Below, one piece after another: positions 44,082 through 53,942 of a DNA stretch of 64,000 nt. Source of the DNA: Paraburkholderia heleia NBRC 101817. GTDB lineage: Bacteria > Pseudomonadota > Gammaproteobacteria > Burkholderiales > Burkholderiaceae. The stretch spans positions 62,001 to 126,000 of the forward strand of contig NZ_BBJH01000030.1 in the NCBI RefSeq assembly GCF_000739775.1, written 5' to 3'. A program made the position numbers and the translations under genes. The notes beneath the pieces are model-generated. The model saw only the letters and a list, made by a program, of their open reading frames with translations, was not told the DNA's origin and ran no database searches. The first letter of the stretch is position 1; each line of letters starts with the position of its first letter.

Positions 44082-44891
44082 ATGCGAATCAGACCAGTAG
44101 TTGGCGTTACCGCCGACCGCACGATGATGGGACCGCACGCGTCACATGTTGCCGGCGAGAAGTACATCGCCGCGACTGTGGATGGAGCAGGCGCGCTCGC
44201 ATTCGTGCTGCCCGCCCTCGGCGAGCGGCAGGCTGCGGCCGACATTCTCGAAGCCGTGGACGGACTGCTATTCACGGGCAGCTATTCGAACGTCGAACCG
44301 CACCGTTACGCGGGCCCGGCGAGCGCGGCCGGCACGCTGCACGACCCCGCCCGCGACGCCACCACGCTGCCGCTCATGCGCGTCGCGATCGAGGCAGGCG
44401 TGCCGGTGCTCGCCATCTGCCGCGGCTTCCAGGAGATGAACGTGGCGTTCGGCGGCACGCTGCATCAGCAGGTGCACAACGTTGCACGCTATGACGACCA
44501 TCGCGAGAACAAGGACGATCCGCTCGACACGCAATACGGTCCGGCGCACGCATTGAAGCTCGTGGAAGGCGGCATGCTGCAGCAGCTTGCAGGCGGCGCG
44601 CGCGAAGCACGCGTGAATTCGCTGCACGGCCAGGGCATCGAACGGCTGGGAGCGGGCCTCGTGGCCGAGGCATTCGCACCCGACGGCCTCATCGAAGCCG
44701 TGAGCGTCGCGAACGCAGCGGGCTTCGCGCTCGGCGTGCAGTGGCACCCCGAATGGAAGTACGCGGACGACGCGCTGTCGACCGCGATCTTCCGCACGTT
44801 CGGCGAAGCCTGCCGCAACCGCATGCTGGCCCGAATACCAGGCGGGGCCGGACACGACGTGGCGCATGCGCCGCGCGCCGCCCACGCCTGA
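44082..44891 (+). CDS. puuD: Gamma-glutamyl-GABA hydrolase
   Basis: The product is 269 residues of the class I glutamine amidotransferase-like peptidase C26 family. The triad is Cys113 (A-I-C-R-G-F), His222 and Glu224 (W-H-P-E-W). It hydrolyses gamma-glutamyl-GABA to glutamate and GABA, the last step of the Puu pathway. It is the first gene of the long plus-strand operon; puuA starts 31 bases later. No strong ribosome site precedes the ATG at 44082, but it starts exactly at the first beta strand. Confidence 0.93.
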   Translation: MRIRPVVGVTADRTMMGPHASHVAGEKYIAATVDGAGALAFVLPALGERQAAADILEAVDGLLFTGSYSNVEPHRYAGPASAAGTLHDPARDATTLPLMRVAIEAGVPVLAICRGFQEMNVAFGGTLHQQVHNVARYDDHRENKDDPLDTQYGPAHALKLVEGGMLQQLAGGAREARVNSLHGQGIERLGAGLVAEAFAPDGLIEAVSVANAAGFALGVQWHPEWKYADDALSTAIFRTFGEACRNRMLARIPGGAGHDVAHAPRAAHA

Positions 44892-44922
44892 AGCCGGCCC
44901 ATACAGAACAGAGAGAACGATC

Positions 44923-46257
44923 ATGCATGAAATCGACGAATTCCTGAAAAAGCATCACATCACCGAAATCGAAGCGATCATCCCCGACATGGCGGGCATT
45001 GCGCGCGGCAAGATCATCCCGCGCAGCAAGTTCGAATCGGGTGAATCGATGCGCTTGCCGCAAGCCGTGATGATCCAGACCGTGACGGGCGATTACCCCG
45101 AAGACGGCAGCCTCACCGGCGTCACCGATCCCGACATGGTGTGCGTGCCCGACCCCTCGACGATCCGCATCATTCCGTGGGCCGTCGATCCCACCGCCCA
45201 GGTGATCCACGACTGCGTGCATTTCGACGGCTCGCCCGTCGAAATCTCGCCGCGCCGCGTGCTGCGCCGCGTGCTCGAACTCTACGAGGCGAAGGGCTGG
45301 AAGCCCGTCATTGCGCCAGAGCTGGAGTTCTATCTCGTCGACATGAACAAGGACCCGGACATTCCGCTCACGCCGCCCATCGGCCGCACAGGCCGTCCGG
45401 AAACGGGCCGCCAGGCGTATTCGATCGAAGCGGTGAACGAGTTCGATCCGCTGTTCGAAGACATCTACGAGTACTGCGATATTCAGGACCTCGAAGTCGA
45501 TACGCTCATTCACGAGGTGGGCGCGGCGCAGATGGAAATCAACTTCCTGCACGGCGATCCGCTCAATCTCGCCGACCGTGTGTTCCTCTTCAAGCGCACG
45601 GTGCGTGAAGCGGCGCTGCGCCACCACATGTACGCCACCTTCATGGCGAAACCCATGGAGAACGAACCGGGTTCGGCCATGCACGTTCACCAGAGCCTCG
45701 TCTCGGCGGAAAGCGGTCAGAACCTCTTCACGGGCTCGGACGGCAAACCAACGGACATGTTCTACGCATATATCGCCGGACAGCAGAAGTACACGCCCGC
45801 GCTGATGCCGATCTTCGCGCCGTACATCAACTCGTATCGCCGGCTTTCGCGCTTCATGGCCGCGCCGATCAACGTGGCGTGGGGCTACGACAACCGGACC
45901 GTGGGCTTTCGCGTGCCGTACTCGTCGCCAGCCGCGCGCCGTGTGGAAAACCGCATTCCGGGCGTGGACACCAATCCGTACCTCGCGATCGCCGCAACGC
46001 TTGCGGCCGGCTATCTGGGCATGACACAGCACCTCAAGCCCACGGAACCGCTCGTGAGCGACGGCTATTCGCTGCCTTACCAGTTGCCGCGCAACCTGGA
46101 AGAAGGCCTCACGTTGATGAGCGCGAGCGAACCGCTCATGGGCATTCTCGGCGAGAAGTTCGTGCGCGCCTACCTCGCGCTCAAGGAAACCGAATACGAA
46201 GCGTATTTCCGCGTGATCAGCTCGTGGGAACGCAAGCACCTGCTGCTGCACGTGTAA
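44923..46257 (+). CDS. puuA: Glutamate-putrescine ligase
   Basis: The product is 444 residues of the glutamine synthetase superfamily. The metal-binding motifs P-E-L-E-F-Y near residue 131, M-E-I-N-F and H-V-H-Q-S near 250 are present; the N-terminal beta-grasp part is as in PuuA/GlnA-III proteins, not GlnA-I. It couples glutamate to putrescine with ATP. The ATG at 44923 follows AGAGAGAACGATC. Its neighbours on both sides are Puu pathway genes, which fixes the substrate as putrescine or a similar polyamine. Confidence 0.93.
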   Translation: MHEIDEFLKKHHITEIEAIIPDMAGIARGKIIPRSKFESGESMRLPQAVMIQTVTGDYPEDGSLTGVTDPDMVCVPDPSTIRIIPWAVDPTAQVIHDCVHFDGSPVEISPRRVLRRVLELYEAKGWKPVIAPELEFYLVDMNKDPDIPLTPPIGRTGRPETGRQAYSIEAVNEFDPLFEDIYEYCDIQDLEVDTLIHEVGAAQMEINFLHGDPLNLADRVFLFKRTVREAALRHHMYATFMAKPMENEPGSAMHVHQSLVSAESGQNLFTGSDGKPTDMFYAYIAGQQKYTPALMPIFAPYINSYRRLSRFMAAPINVAWGYDNRTVGFRVPYSSPAARRVENRIPGVDTNPYLAIAATLAAGYLGMTQHLKPTEPLVSDGYSLPYQLPRNLEEGLTLMSASEPLMGILGEKFVRAYLALKETEYEAYFRVISSWERKHLLLHV

Positions 46258-46275
46258 ACGAAAGGAGACACAGCA

Positions 46276-47718
46276 ATGAGCTATCGAATCGACGCCCCCG
46301 CCAGCGCGCTGCAGGAAGTGCCGACGACGCTACGCGCGCAATCCAGCCGAACGACGCGCTCGACGAGCGAGTATCGCGCGCTGGACGCCGCGCATCACAT
46401 TCACCCGTTTTCGGACATGGGCTCGCTCAACAAGGCGGGTAGCCGCGTGATCGTGAAGGCGAAAGGCGTGTACCTGTGGGACTCGGAAGGCAACCAGATC
46501 ATCGACGGCATGGCCGGGCTTTGGTGTGTGAACGTGGGTTACGGCCGCAGGGAACTGGCCGACGCCGCCTACGAGCAAATGCTGGAACTGCCGTTCTACA
46601 ACACGTTCTTCAAGACCACGCACCCGCCGGTCATCGAATTGTCGGCGCTGCTCGCCCAGCTTTCCCCCGAGCCGTTCAACCACTTCTTCTATTGCAACAG
46701 CGGCTCCGAGGGCAACGACACGGTGCTGCGCATCGTGCATCAATACTGGCTCACGCAAGGCAAGCCCTCGAAGAAGATCGTCATCTCGCGCCGGAACGCG
46801 TATCACGGGTCGACGATCGCGGGCGGCACGCTGGGCGGCATGGGCTACATGCACGAGCAGATGCCCTCGAAGGTCGAGAACATCGTGCACATCGACCAGC
46901 CGTACTTCTACGGCGAAGCGCAAGGCAACCTGTCGCCCGAGGAATTCGGCCTTGCGCGGGCGCAGCAGCTCGAAGCGAAGATTCTCGAAGTGGACGCGGA
47001 GAACGTGGCCGCCTTTATCGGCGAGCCGTTCCAGGGCGCTGGCGGCGTGATCTTCCCGCCTTCGACCTACTGGCCGGAAATTCAGCGCATTTGCCGCAAG
47101 TACGACATCCTGCTTTGCGCCGACGAAGTGATAGGCGGCTTTGGCCGCACCGGCGAATGGTTCGCGCATCAGCACTTCGGCTTCGAGCCCGACCTCATCA
47201 CGATGGCCAAGGGCCTCACGAGCGGCTATGTGCCGATGGGCGCAGTGGGCATTCACGACCGCATTGCGAAGGCGCTCATCGAGAACGGCGAGTTCAATCA
47301 CGGCCTGACTTACTCGGGGCATCCGGTCGCCGCCGCCGTGGCCGTGGCGAATCTCAAGCTGCTGCGCGACGAAGGCATCGTCACGCGCGTGAAGAACGAC
47401 ACCGGCCCGTACTTCCAGCAACGCCTGCGTGAGACCTTCGCCAATCATCCGATCATCGGCGAGATCTCGGGCGCGGGTCTCGTGGCAGGCCTGCAGCTCG
47501 CGGAAAATCCGAGGGCGCGCAAACGCTTCGCCAATGGCGGCGACGTGGGCACGCTCTGCCGCGACTTCTGCTTCAACGGCAACCTCATCATGCGCGCCAC
47601 GGGCGACCGCATGCTGCTCTCGCCGCCGCTCGTGGTCACGCGCGGCGAGATCAATGAAATCGTGTCGAAGGCGAAGCAGGCCATCGACGCAACTGCGCAA
47701 CAACTGGGTCTTTCTTAA
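46276..47718 (+). CDS. spuC: Putrescine/polyamine aminotransferase
   Basis: The product is 480 residues, a class III aminotransferase with PLP Lys312 (M-A-K-G-L-T-S-G-Y) and Asp283 (A-D-E-V-I). The sequence type matches SpuC of Pseudomonas, which converts putrescine to 4-aminobutyraldehyde with pyruvate. It therefore gives a second, direct route beside gamma-glutamylation. It starts 18 bases after puuA with AAGGAGACACAGC as ribosome site. Confidence 0.9.
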   Translation: MSYRIDAPASALQEVPTTLRAQSSRTTRSTSEYRALDAAHHIHPFSDMGSLNKAGSRVIVKAKGVYLWDSEGNQIIDGMAGLWCVNVGYGRRELADAAYEQMLELPFYNTFFKTTHPPVIELSALLAQLSPEPFNHFFYCNSGSEGNDTVLRIVHQYWLTQGKPSKKIVISRRNAYHGSTIAGGTLGGMGYMHEQMPSKVENIVHIDQPYFYGEAQGNLSPEEFGLARAQQLEAKILEVDAENVAAFIGEPFQGAGGVIFPPSTYWPEIQRICRKYDILLCADEVIGGFGRTGEWFAHQHFGFEPDLITMAKGLTSGYVPMGAVGIHDRIAKALIENGEFNHGLTYSGHPVAAAVAVANLKLLRDEGIVTRVKNDTGPYFQQRLRETFANHPIIGEISGAGLVAGLQLAENPRARKRFANGGDVGTLCRDFCFNGNLIMRATGDRMLLSPPLVVTRGEINEIVSKAKQAIDATAQQLGLS

Positions 47719-47793
47719 CGCGACTTGTCCACGGCGGGCGGCGCAACGGGGTGCTGGGCCTCCCGCCGATCTTCATCTTCAGGGGAAAGCAAC

Positions 47794-48915
47794 ATGAGTG
47801 TGAGTCATCTTCGTCATGCGGTCGCGATCGCGGCCCTCGCAGCGTGTGCAGGCCTCACGGCCATTCCGAGCCAGCCTGCGCACGCGGCCGACGGCGATTT
47901 GAACGTCTATAACTGGTCCGACTACATTGCGAAAGACACGATCCCGAACTTCGAAAAGGAAGCCGGCATCAAGGTCAAGTACGACAACTACGATAGCGAC
48001 GACACGCTGCAGGCCAAGCTGCTGGCCGGCAGCTCGGGCTACGACATCGTCGTGCCCACGTCGAACTACATGGCCAAGCAGATTCAGGCCGGCGTCTATC
48101 AGAAGCTCGACAAGTCGAAGATTCCCAACCTCGCGAACCTCGATCCCGTGCTCATGCACATGATCGCCGACGCCGATCCGGGCAATCAGTACGGCGTGCC
48201 CTGGGCGTTCGGCACCGACGGCATCGGCTACAACAAGCAGGCGGTCGAAAAGGCGCTCGGACCGAACGCGCCCGTGGATAGCTGGGCGCTCGTGTTCGAT
48301 CCGCAAAATCTCTCGAAGCTCAAGGGCTGCGGCGTGTCGTTCCTCGACCAGGCCGTGGACGTGTTCGCCGCAACGCTGCAATACATGCACAAGGACCCCA
48401 ACAGCACGAACCCCGGGGACTATCAGGCCGCATTCGAAGTGCTGAAGAAGGTCCGCCCGTACATCACCCAGTTCAACTCGTCGGGCTATATCAACGACCT
48501 CGTCAACAACGATATCTGCGTCGCCGTGGCATGGTCGGGCGACGTCGGCATCGCGCACCGTCGTGCCGAGGAAGCCAAGCGTTCATACGACATCAAGTTC
48601 TCGAACGTGAAGGAAGGCGGCCTGCTGTGGTTCGACGTGATGGTCGTGCCCAAGGATGCACCGCACCCCGAAAACGCAATGAAGTGGATCAACTACATCT
48701 CCGATCCGAAGGTCAACGCGCAAATCACCAACGAAGTGTTCTATCCGACGGCGAACAAGGCCGCACGCCAGTTCGTCACGCCGTCAGTTGCGCAGGACGC
48801 GACGGTGTACCCGCCGGAAGACGTGCTCAAGAAGATGACGCTGATGAAGCCGATGCCGGCTGACATCCTGCGCCTCGAGAACCGTCTGTGGGCCCAGTTG
48901 AAGACCGGCCACTGA
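47794..48915 (+). CDS. potF: Putrescine ABC transporter substrate-binding protein
   Basis: The product is 373 residues. A signal peptide ends at A-H-A near residue 30. The mature protein starts with D-L-N-V-Y-N-W-S-D-Y-I, the PotF/SpuD signature, and has F-G-T-D-G-I-G-Y-N near 148. PotF binds putrescine in the periplasm. The ATG at 47794 follows AGGGGAAAGC. A hairpin follows the stop, which may keep its level above that of the membrane parts. Confidence 0.93.
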   Translation: MSVSHLRHAVAIAALAACAGLTAIPSQPAHAADGDLNVYNWSDYIAKDTIPNFEKEAGIKVKYDNYDSDDTLQAKLLAGSSGYDIVVPTSNYMAKQIQAGVYQKLDKSKIPNLANLDPVLMHMIADADPGNQYGVPWAFGTDGIGYNKQAVEKALGPNAPVDSWALVFDPQNLSKLKGCGVSFLDQAVDVFAATLQYMHKDPNSTNPGDYQAAFEVLKKVRPYITQFNSSGYINDLVNNDICVAVAWSGDVGIAHRRAEEAKRSYDIKFSNVKEGGLLWFDVMVVPKDAPHPENAMKWINYISDPKVNAQITNEVFYPTANKAARQFVTPSVAQDATVYPPEDVLKKMTLMKPMPADILRLENRLWAQLKTGH

Positions 48916-48954
48916 CACGCTGATTCCCCCTGAAGGAAACAAGAAGGAGACGAC

Positions 48955-48985
48955 GCGGAAGAGGGATCGCTCGACCCCTCTCCGC
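48955..48985 (+). repeat. Hairpin between potF and potG
   Basis: GCGGA and GAGGG pair with CCCTC and TCCGC around a ten-base loop, with one bulged A. It lies in a 249-base gap that has no gene. Without a direct U-tract, it more likely protects or attenuates than terminates; a TTTTTT run follows about 45 bases later. Confidence 0.45.
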
Positions 48986-49164
48986 CTGAAGTGCGCAATT
49001 CCGTAGTCAGGCCGCGCAGCGCCGCCCCCCTTTTTTGACGACGCGCGCGAGCCTTTCCCGAGCTCCGTTCGCAGTACGAATCGCGAGTCGCGCCAGCGCC
49101 CCGTGCGGGCCGGCTCGCGCCTGAAAAACGTGTGCTGCGATCAGAAAGGAACCAAGGTCAGATC

Positions 49165-50316
49165 ATGAATTCGACGTCCAAAGTCAACGCCCCAGAAGCT
49201 GCGCGCGCCACCGCGACCCCGCCAAGGAACGATGCGTTCGTGCGTATCGAAAACGTCGTCAAGAAGTTCGGCGACAGCACCGCCGTGGACAACGTGAGCC
49301 TGAACATCGCCAAGAACGAGCTTTTTGCGCTGCTCGGCAGTTCGGGCTGCGGCAAGTCCACCCTGCTGCGCATGCTCGCGGGCCTCGAAACGGCCACGTC
49401 GGGCCGCATCTTCGTCGACGGCGAAGACCTCGCGTCGCTGCCGCCGTACCGCCGCCCCGTCAACATGATGTTCCAGTCGTATGCGCTCTTCCCGCACATG
49501 AGCGTGGAGTCGAACGTGGCGTTCGGCCTCAAGCAGGAAGGCGTGCCGAAGAACGAAATCCGCGAGCGTGTGGCCGACGCGCTCAACCTCGTGCAGATGG
49601 GCCGCTATGCAAAGCGCAAACCCCATCAGCTTTCCGGCGGCCAGCAGCAACGCGTGGCGCTTGCGCGCTCGCTCGTGAAGCGCCCCAAGCTCCTGCTGCT
49701 CGACGAGCCGATGTCGGCGCTCGACAAGAAGATCCGCCAGAAGACCCAGCTCGAACTCGTGAACATCATCGAGAAAGTCGATGTCACCTGTGTGATGGTC
49801 ACGCACGATCAGGAAGAGGCGATGACCATGGCCAACCGCCTCGCCGTGATGAGCGAGGGCCACATCGTGCAGATCGGCTCGCCCGGCGAAGTCTACGAAT
49901 TCCCCAATAGCCGCTTCTCGGCCGAGTTCATCGGCTCGACCAACCTGTTCGAAGGCAAGGTCGTCGAGGACGAGCCCGATCACATCTTCGTGGAAAGCGA
50001 AGACCTCGAAACGCGCATGTACGTGAGCCATGGCGTGACCGGGCCTCTCGGCATGCCCGTGGGCATTTCGGTGCGGCCGGAGCGCGTGCGCGTGACGCGC
50101 GAGAAGCCGGGCACCCCGCACAACTGGGCGCGCGGCGTGGTCACGGACGTCGCCTACATGGGCAGCTATTCGCTTTATCACGTGCGTCTGCCGGGCGGCA
50201 AGGTGGTCGTCTCGAACCTCTCCAGCTCGCACCTGATGAGCGAGGGCGCGCCCGCCTGGAACGACGATGTCTACGTGTCCTGGTCGCCGGCCAGCGGCGT
50301 CGTGCTCACGCAGTAA
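49165..50316 (+). CDS. potG: Putrescine ABC transporter ATP-binding protein
   Basis: The product is 383 residues with Walker A G-S-S-G-C-G-K-S-T at 58-66, signature L-S-G-G-Q at 156-160 and Walker B Asp180. A C-terminal TOBE domain is present. The sequence type is PotA/PotG. I chose the ATG at 49165 with an upstream AAGGAACCAAGG; the frame from 49132 adds only 11 residues. potH starts 13 bases after its stop. Confidence 0.94.
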   Translation: MNSTSKVNAPEAARATATPPRNDAFVRIENVVKKFGDSTAVDNVSLNIAKNELFALLGSSGCGKSTLLRMLAGLETATSGRIFVDGEDLASLPPYRRPVNMMFQSYALFPHMSVESNVAFGLKQEGVPKNEIRERVADALNLVQMGRYAKRKPHQLSGGQQQRVALARSLVKRPKLLLLDEPMSALDKKIRQKTQLELVNIIEKVDVTCVMVTHDQEEAMTMANRLAVMSEGHIVQIGSPGEVYEFPNSRFSAEFIGSTNLFEGKVVEDEPDHIFVESEDLETRMYVSHGVTGPLGMPVGISVRPERVRVTREKPGTPHNWARGVVTDVAYMGSYSLYHVRLPGGKVVVSNLSSSHLMSEGAPAWNDDVYVSWSPASGVVLTQ

Positions 50317-50329
50317 GGAGGCCCCAATC

Positions 50330-51301
50330 ATGAGTACCACTCTTCATACCACGCCGCAATCCGGCCGCGCAGCCGCAGATGCGCGCCGCGGCGCGCTCGC
50401 GCGCCTGTTCTCGCGCTTCGTGCCGTCGGGGCGCACCGCCGTGATCGGCGTGCCGTTCATCTGGCTCACGCTGTTCTTCGCGCTGCCCTTCGTGCTCGTA
50501 CTGAAGATCAGCTTCGCCGACCAGGTAATGGGCATTCCGCCCTACTCGAACCTGGTCGAGATGAAGGACGGCATGGTGCACTTCGCGCTGCAGCTCGGAC
50601 ACTACGCGTTCCTGCTGCAGGACAGCCTCTACATCGCCACCTATCTCAGCTCGCTGAAGATGGCGGCGGTCTCGACGATCTTTTGCCTGCTGATCGGCTA
50701 CCCGATCGCCTATTACATCGCGCGCTCGAACCCGGCCACGCGCAACCTGCTCATGATGGGCGTGATGCTGCCGTTCTGGACGTCGTTCCTGATCCGCGTC
50801 TACGCGTGGATCGGCATTCTCAAGGACGACGGCCTGCTCAATCACGCGCTCATTGCCCTCGGCCTGATCCATTCGCCGCTGAGGCTCTATCACAGCGACG
50901 CGGGCGTCTATATCGGCATGGTCTATTCGTACCTGCCCTTCATGGTGATGCCGCTCTACGCACACCTCGTGAAGATGGACCTCACGCTGCTCGAAGCCGC
51001 CTACGATCTGGGCGCCAAACCGTGGGTGGCCTTCACGCAGATCACCCTGCCGCTTTCGAAGAACGGAATCATCGCGGGCAGCCTGCTCGTGTTCATTCCC
51101 GCGGTGGGCGAGTACGTGATTCCCGAACTGCTTGGCGGCGCCGACACGCTCATGATCGGCCGCGTGATGTGGGACGAGTTCTTCAACAACATGGACTGGC
51201 CGATGGCCTCCGCCGTCACCGTGGCGATGGTGCTGCTGCTGCTCGTGCCCATGGCGATCTTTCAGTACTACCAGGTCAAGGAACTGGAGGAAAGCAAATG
51301 A
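50330..51301 (+). CDS. potH: Putrescine ABC transporter permease
   Basis: The product is 323 residues with six membrane helices and an EAA loop (L-L-E-A-A-Y-D-L-G-A) near 219-228. A 40-residue polar N-terminus precedes helix 1, as in PotH. There is an AAGGAGG ribosome site. The stop overlaps the potI start by four bases. Confidence 0.93.
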   Translation: MSTTLHTTPQSGRAAADARRGALARLFSRFVPSGRTAVIGVPFIWLTLFFALPFVLVLKISFADQVMGIPPYSNLVEMKDGMVHFALQLGHYAFLLQDSLYIATYLSSLKMAAVSTIFCLLIGYPIAYYIARSNPATRNLLMMGVMLPFWTSFLIRVYAWIGILKDDGLLNHALIALGLIHSPLRLYHSDAGVYIGMVYSYLPFMVMPLYAHLVKMDLTLLEAAYDLGAKPWVAFTQITLPLSKNGIIAGSLLVFIPAVGEYVIPELLGGADTLMIGRVMWDEFFNNMDWPMASAVTVAMVLLLLVPMAIFQYYQVKELEESK

Positions 51302-52209
51302 TCAAGCCCAATCGTACGCTCTCCACCGGGGTTCTCACGCTCGGTTTCCTGTTCCTCTATATCCCGATCATCAGCCTCGTGGTCTACTCGTTCAACGAGT
51401 CGAAGCTGGTCACGGTGTGGTCCGGCTTCTCGCTCAAGTGGTATTCGGCGCTGCTGCAGGACGAAGAGTTGCTGAGCGCCGCATGGCTCTCGCTGAAGAT
51501 CGGCCTCATGACCGCATTCGCCTCGGTTGTGATCGGCACGTGGGCCGGCTTCGTGCTCGCGCGCATGGGGCGGTTTCGCGGCTTCACGCTCTACACGGGC
51601 ATGATCAACGCACCCCTCGTGATTCCCGAGGTCATTCAGGGCATCTCGCTGCTGCTGCTCTTCGTCGCGCTCGAACAGATGCTCGGTTGGCCCAGGGGCC
51701 GCGGCATCGTGACGATCTGGATCGGCCACGTGATGCTGTGCGTGTCGTATGTCGCGATCATCGTGCAGTCGCGTGTGAAGGAGATGAACAGGTCGCTCGA
51801 GGAAGCCGCGCTCGATCTGGGCGCCACGCCGCTCAAGGTGTTCTTCGTCATCACGCTGCCGCTCATCTCGCAGGCGCTGCTCTCGGGCTGGCTGCTCTCG
51901 TTCACGCTTTCGATCGACGACCTCGTGCTTTCCGCGTTCCTTTCCGGACCGGGCTCGACCACCTTGCCGCTCGTCGTGTTCTCGCGCGTGCGCCTCGGTC
52001 TGAACCCGGAGATGAACGCGCTCGCCACGCTCTTCATCAGCGCGGTGACGATCGGCGTGATCGCCGTGAACTATCTGATGAGCGCACGCGAGAAGAAGCG
52101 CATGCGCGACATGCAGCTCGCCTTCGTCCAGCCCGATGCCGCCGAAGCCATTACGCCAGCCGCGCCCGCCGGCGCGGTGGGTGCGCCGATCGGCCGTCGC
52201 GCCGCCTGA
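51298..52209 (+). CDS. potI: Putrescine ABC transporter permease
   Basis: The product is 303 residues with six membrane helices and an EAA loop (L-E-E-A-A-L-D-L-G-A) near 165-174. The last 35 residues are an Ala/Pro-rich cytosolic tail longer than in E. coli PotI. The start is set by ATGA overlap with potH. It completes the PotFGHI importer. Confidence 0.93.
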   Translation: MIKPNRTLSTGVLTLGFLFLYIPIISLVVYSFNESKLVTVWSGFSLKWYSALLQDEELLSAAWLSLKIGLMTAFASVVIGTWAGFVLARMGRFRGFTLYTGMINAPLVIPEVIQGISLLLLFVALEQMLGWPRGRGIVTIWIGHVMLCVSYVAIIVQSRVKEMNRSLEEAALDLGATPLKVFFVITLPLISQALLSGWLLSFTLSIDDLVLSAFLSGPGSTTLPLVVFSRVRLGLNPEMNALATLFISAVTIGVIAVNYLMSAREKKRMRDMQLAFVQPDAAEAITPAAPAGAVGAPIGRRAA

Positions 52210-52297
52210 TGAGGATTGCCATGCAGGAAGGGGCAGCGTGAGCCGCCCCACCCCGAACCCGAACCGACTGCAATAACGACCAACAAGGAGAATTTCG

Positions 52298-53881
52298 ATG
52301 AAGAAGAAGTTAATCTGTCTGCTGGTGGCCGGGGCGCTGCCAGGGCTCGCGCTAGCGGACTCGACCAGCGAACAGATCAAGGCCCTGCAGGCGCAGCTGA
52401 ACGCCCTGCAAAAAGAGGTGAAATCGCTCAAGACCGAACTGGCGCAATCGAAGACCCCGGCGAAGACGGCAGCGGCAGCGCCGGTCGTGCCGGCCACCGC
52501 CGCCGCGCCGGTCGTGGACATCAGCTCGCCCGATTACGGCAAAGCGCCCGCGAACCTGACCAACGACCAGGTCGATGCGATGAAGCAGCAGATCGCGAGC
52601 CAGCAGCTCAAGGTCGATTCGCTCACCGACGCCGCCAACACCGGTCCGCTCGCGGGCCTGTCGATCACCGGCTATATCGACCCGACATATATCTACAACC
52701 GCGCGCCGGGCACTTCGTCTTTCCTGTTCGCGAACCATACGGGTGCGTATAACTACTTCAACAGCACGTTCGGCGACGTCTATCTCGACATCAAGAAGAC
52801 CTTTGGCGTGGGCCCGATGGCGCCTTCGGCCGAAATCACGCTCATGCCCAACCGCGGCAACGGCATCACGCTGCTGCAGAACGAGCATGGCGAGATCGGC
52901 AACAACATCCTGAATACGGCTGTCGTGACCATACCGGTGACTTCCACTGGCACGTTCGTCGCCGGTCTCATGCCGAGCTTCGGCGGCTACGAGGTGCAGC
53001 AGTCGAACCAGATGCTCACGCTCACGCATAACCTGCTCTACGACTTCTCCGATCCGGGCAGCTATGTGGGCATTGGCTGGAACTACACGCCGGACGGCAG
53101 CAAATGGGCGTTCAAGTTCATGGTCGGCAACGAGCAGTACCGCACCAATGGCGCGGTCGTGCAGACGGGCCAGAACGCGCTGGGCGACCCGATCACCACG
53201 AGCAACCGGATCCCGACCTTCACGGCGCGCGCGGATTACACGTGGTCGAGCGCACTCGACATCGGCGGCTCGTTCAACATCGGCCGCCAGACGCTGCCGA
53301 GCGCCTTCGATTCGACGACGGGCCAGGCCGTGTACGGCGTGGGTGGCCAGGCATCGAGCTCGGGCGGCTACTTCTTCTTCGGCGAAATGGACGCGACCTA
53401 CACGCTCGCGGACATCCAGTACAACGCCGAAGTCGATTACGGCCAGCAGCAGCGCGCGGCGTTCAACGGCGGCAACGCGCAGTGGTACGGCTTCTCGCTG
53501 CTCGCGCACCGCAAGTTCAATGCGCCGGTGGTGGGCCGCATGGGCGTGACGGCGCGCTACGACCTGCTCGCGAACGGCAAGAACGGCGGCGGTGGTGGCG
53601 GCATCGTGCTCAACTCGAACGGCATGGACCCGTACAACGGTTTCGGCATCGGTGCGGACTGCCTGGCAAACTCGAAGGCCGGTGGCGGCTTCGGCTTCGA
53701 GTGCAAGGGCGCGACACGCCAGGACGTCGCGCTCGACCTGCTGTTCTACCCGACCCAGCAGATCCAGGTGAAGGTGGAATATCGCCACGACTGGGCCACG
53801 CAGCGCGTGTTCCTGAACAGCGACGGCTCGTACAGCAAGAGCAACGACTTGCTGGGCGCGCAGTTCATCTACTCGTTCTGA
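52298..53881 (+). CDS. DUF3138 outer-membrane beta-barrel protein
   Basis: The product is 527 residues. A signal peptide ends at A-L-A near residue 20. Residues 22-50 form a short coiled coil (I-K-A-L-Q-A-Q-L-N-A-L-Q-K-E-V), then an Ala/Pro linker, then from about 125 a repeated aromatic, alternating-strand pattern ending in Y-S-F, the aromatic C-terminus of outer-membrane barrels. The coiled coil plus barrel resembles a trimeric porin. DUF3138 has no established function; its place between potI and puuB suggests a putrescine-specific outer-membrane channel. The ATG at 52298 follows AAGGAGAATTTCG. Confidence 0.85.
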   Translation: MKKKLICLLVAGALPGLALADSTSEQIKALQAQLNALQKEVKSLKTELAQSKTPAKTAAAAPVVPATAAAPVVDISSPDYGKAPANLTNDQVDAMKQQIASQQLKVDSLTDAANTGPLAGLSITGYIDPTYIYNRAPGTSSFLFANHTGAYNYFNSTFGDVYLDIKKTFGVGPMAPSAEITLMPNRGNGITLLQNEHGEIGNNILNTAVVTIPVTSTGTFVAGLMPSFGGYEVQQSNQMLTLTHNLLYDFSDPGSYVGIGWNYTPDGSKWAFKFMVGNEQYRTNGAVVQTGQNALGDPITTSNRIPTFTARADYTWSSALDIGGSFNIGRQTLPSAFDSTTGQAVYGVGGQASSSGGYFFFGEMDATYTLADIQYNAEVDYGQQQRAAFNGGNAQWYGFSLLAHRKFNAPVVGRMGVTARYDLLANGKNGGGGGGIVLNSNGMDPYNGFGIGADCLANSKAGGGFGFECKGATRQDVALDLLFYPTQQIQVKVEYRHDWATQRVFLNSDGSYSKSNDLLGAQFIYSF

Positions 53882-53942
53882 TGAAGTCGCGGCGGGCGCC
53901 GGCCTCGTGCTGCCGCCCGCCGTTTCCCGATTCGCTTTCGCC

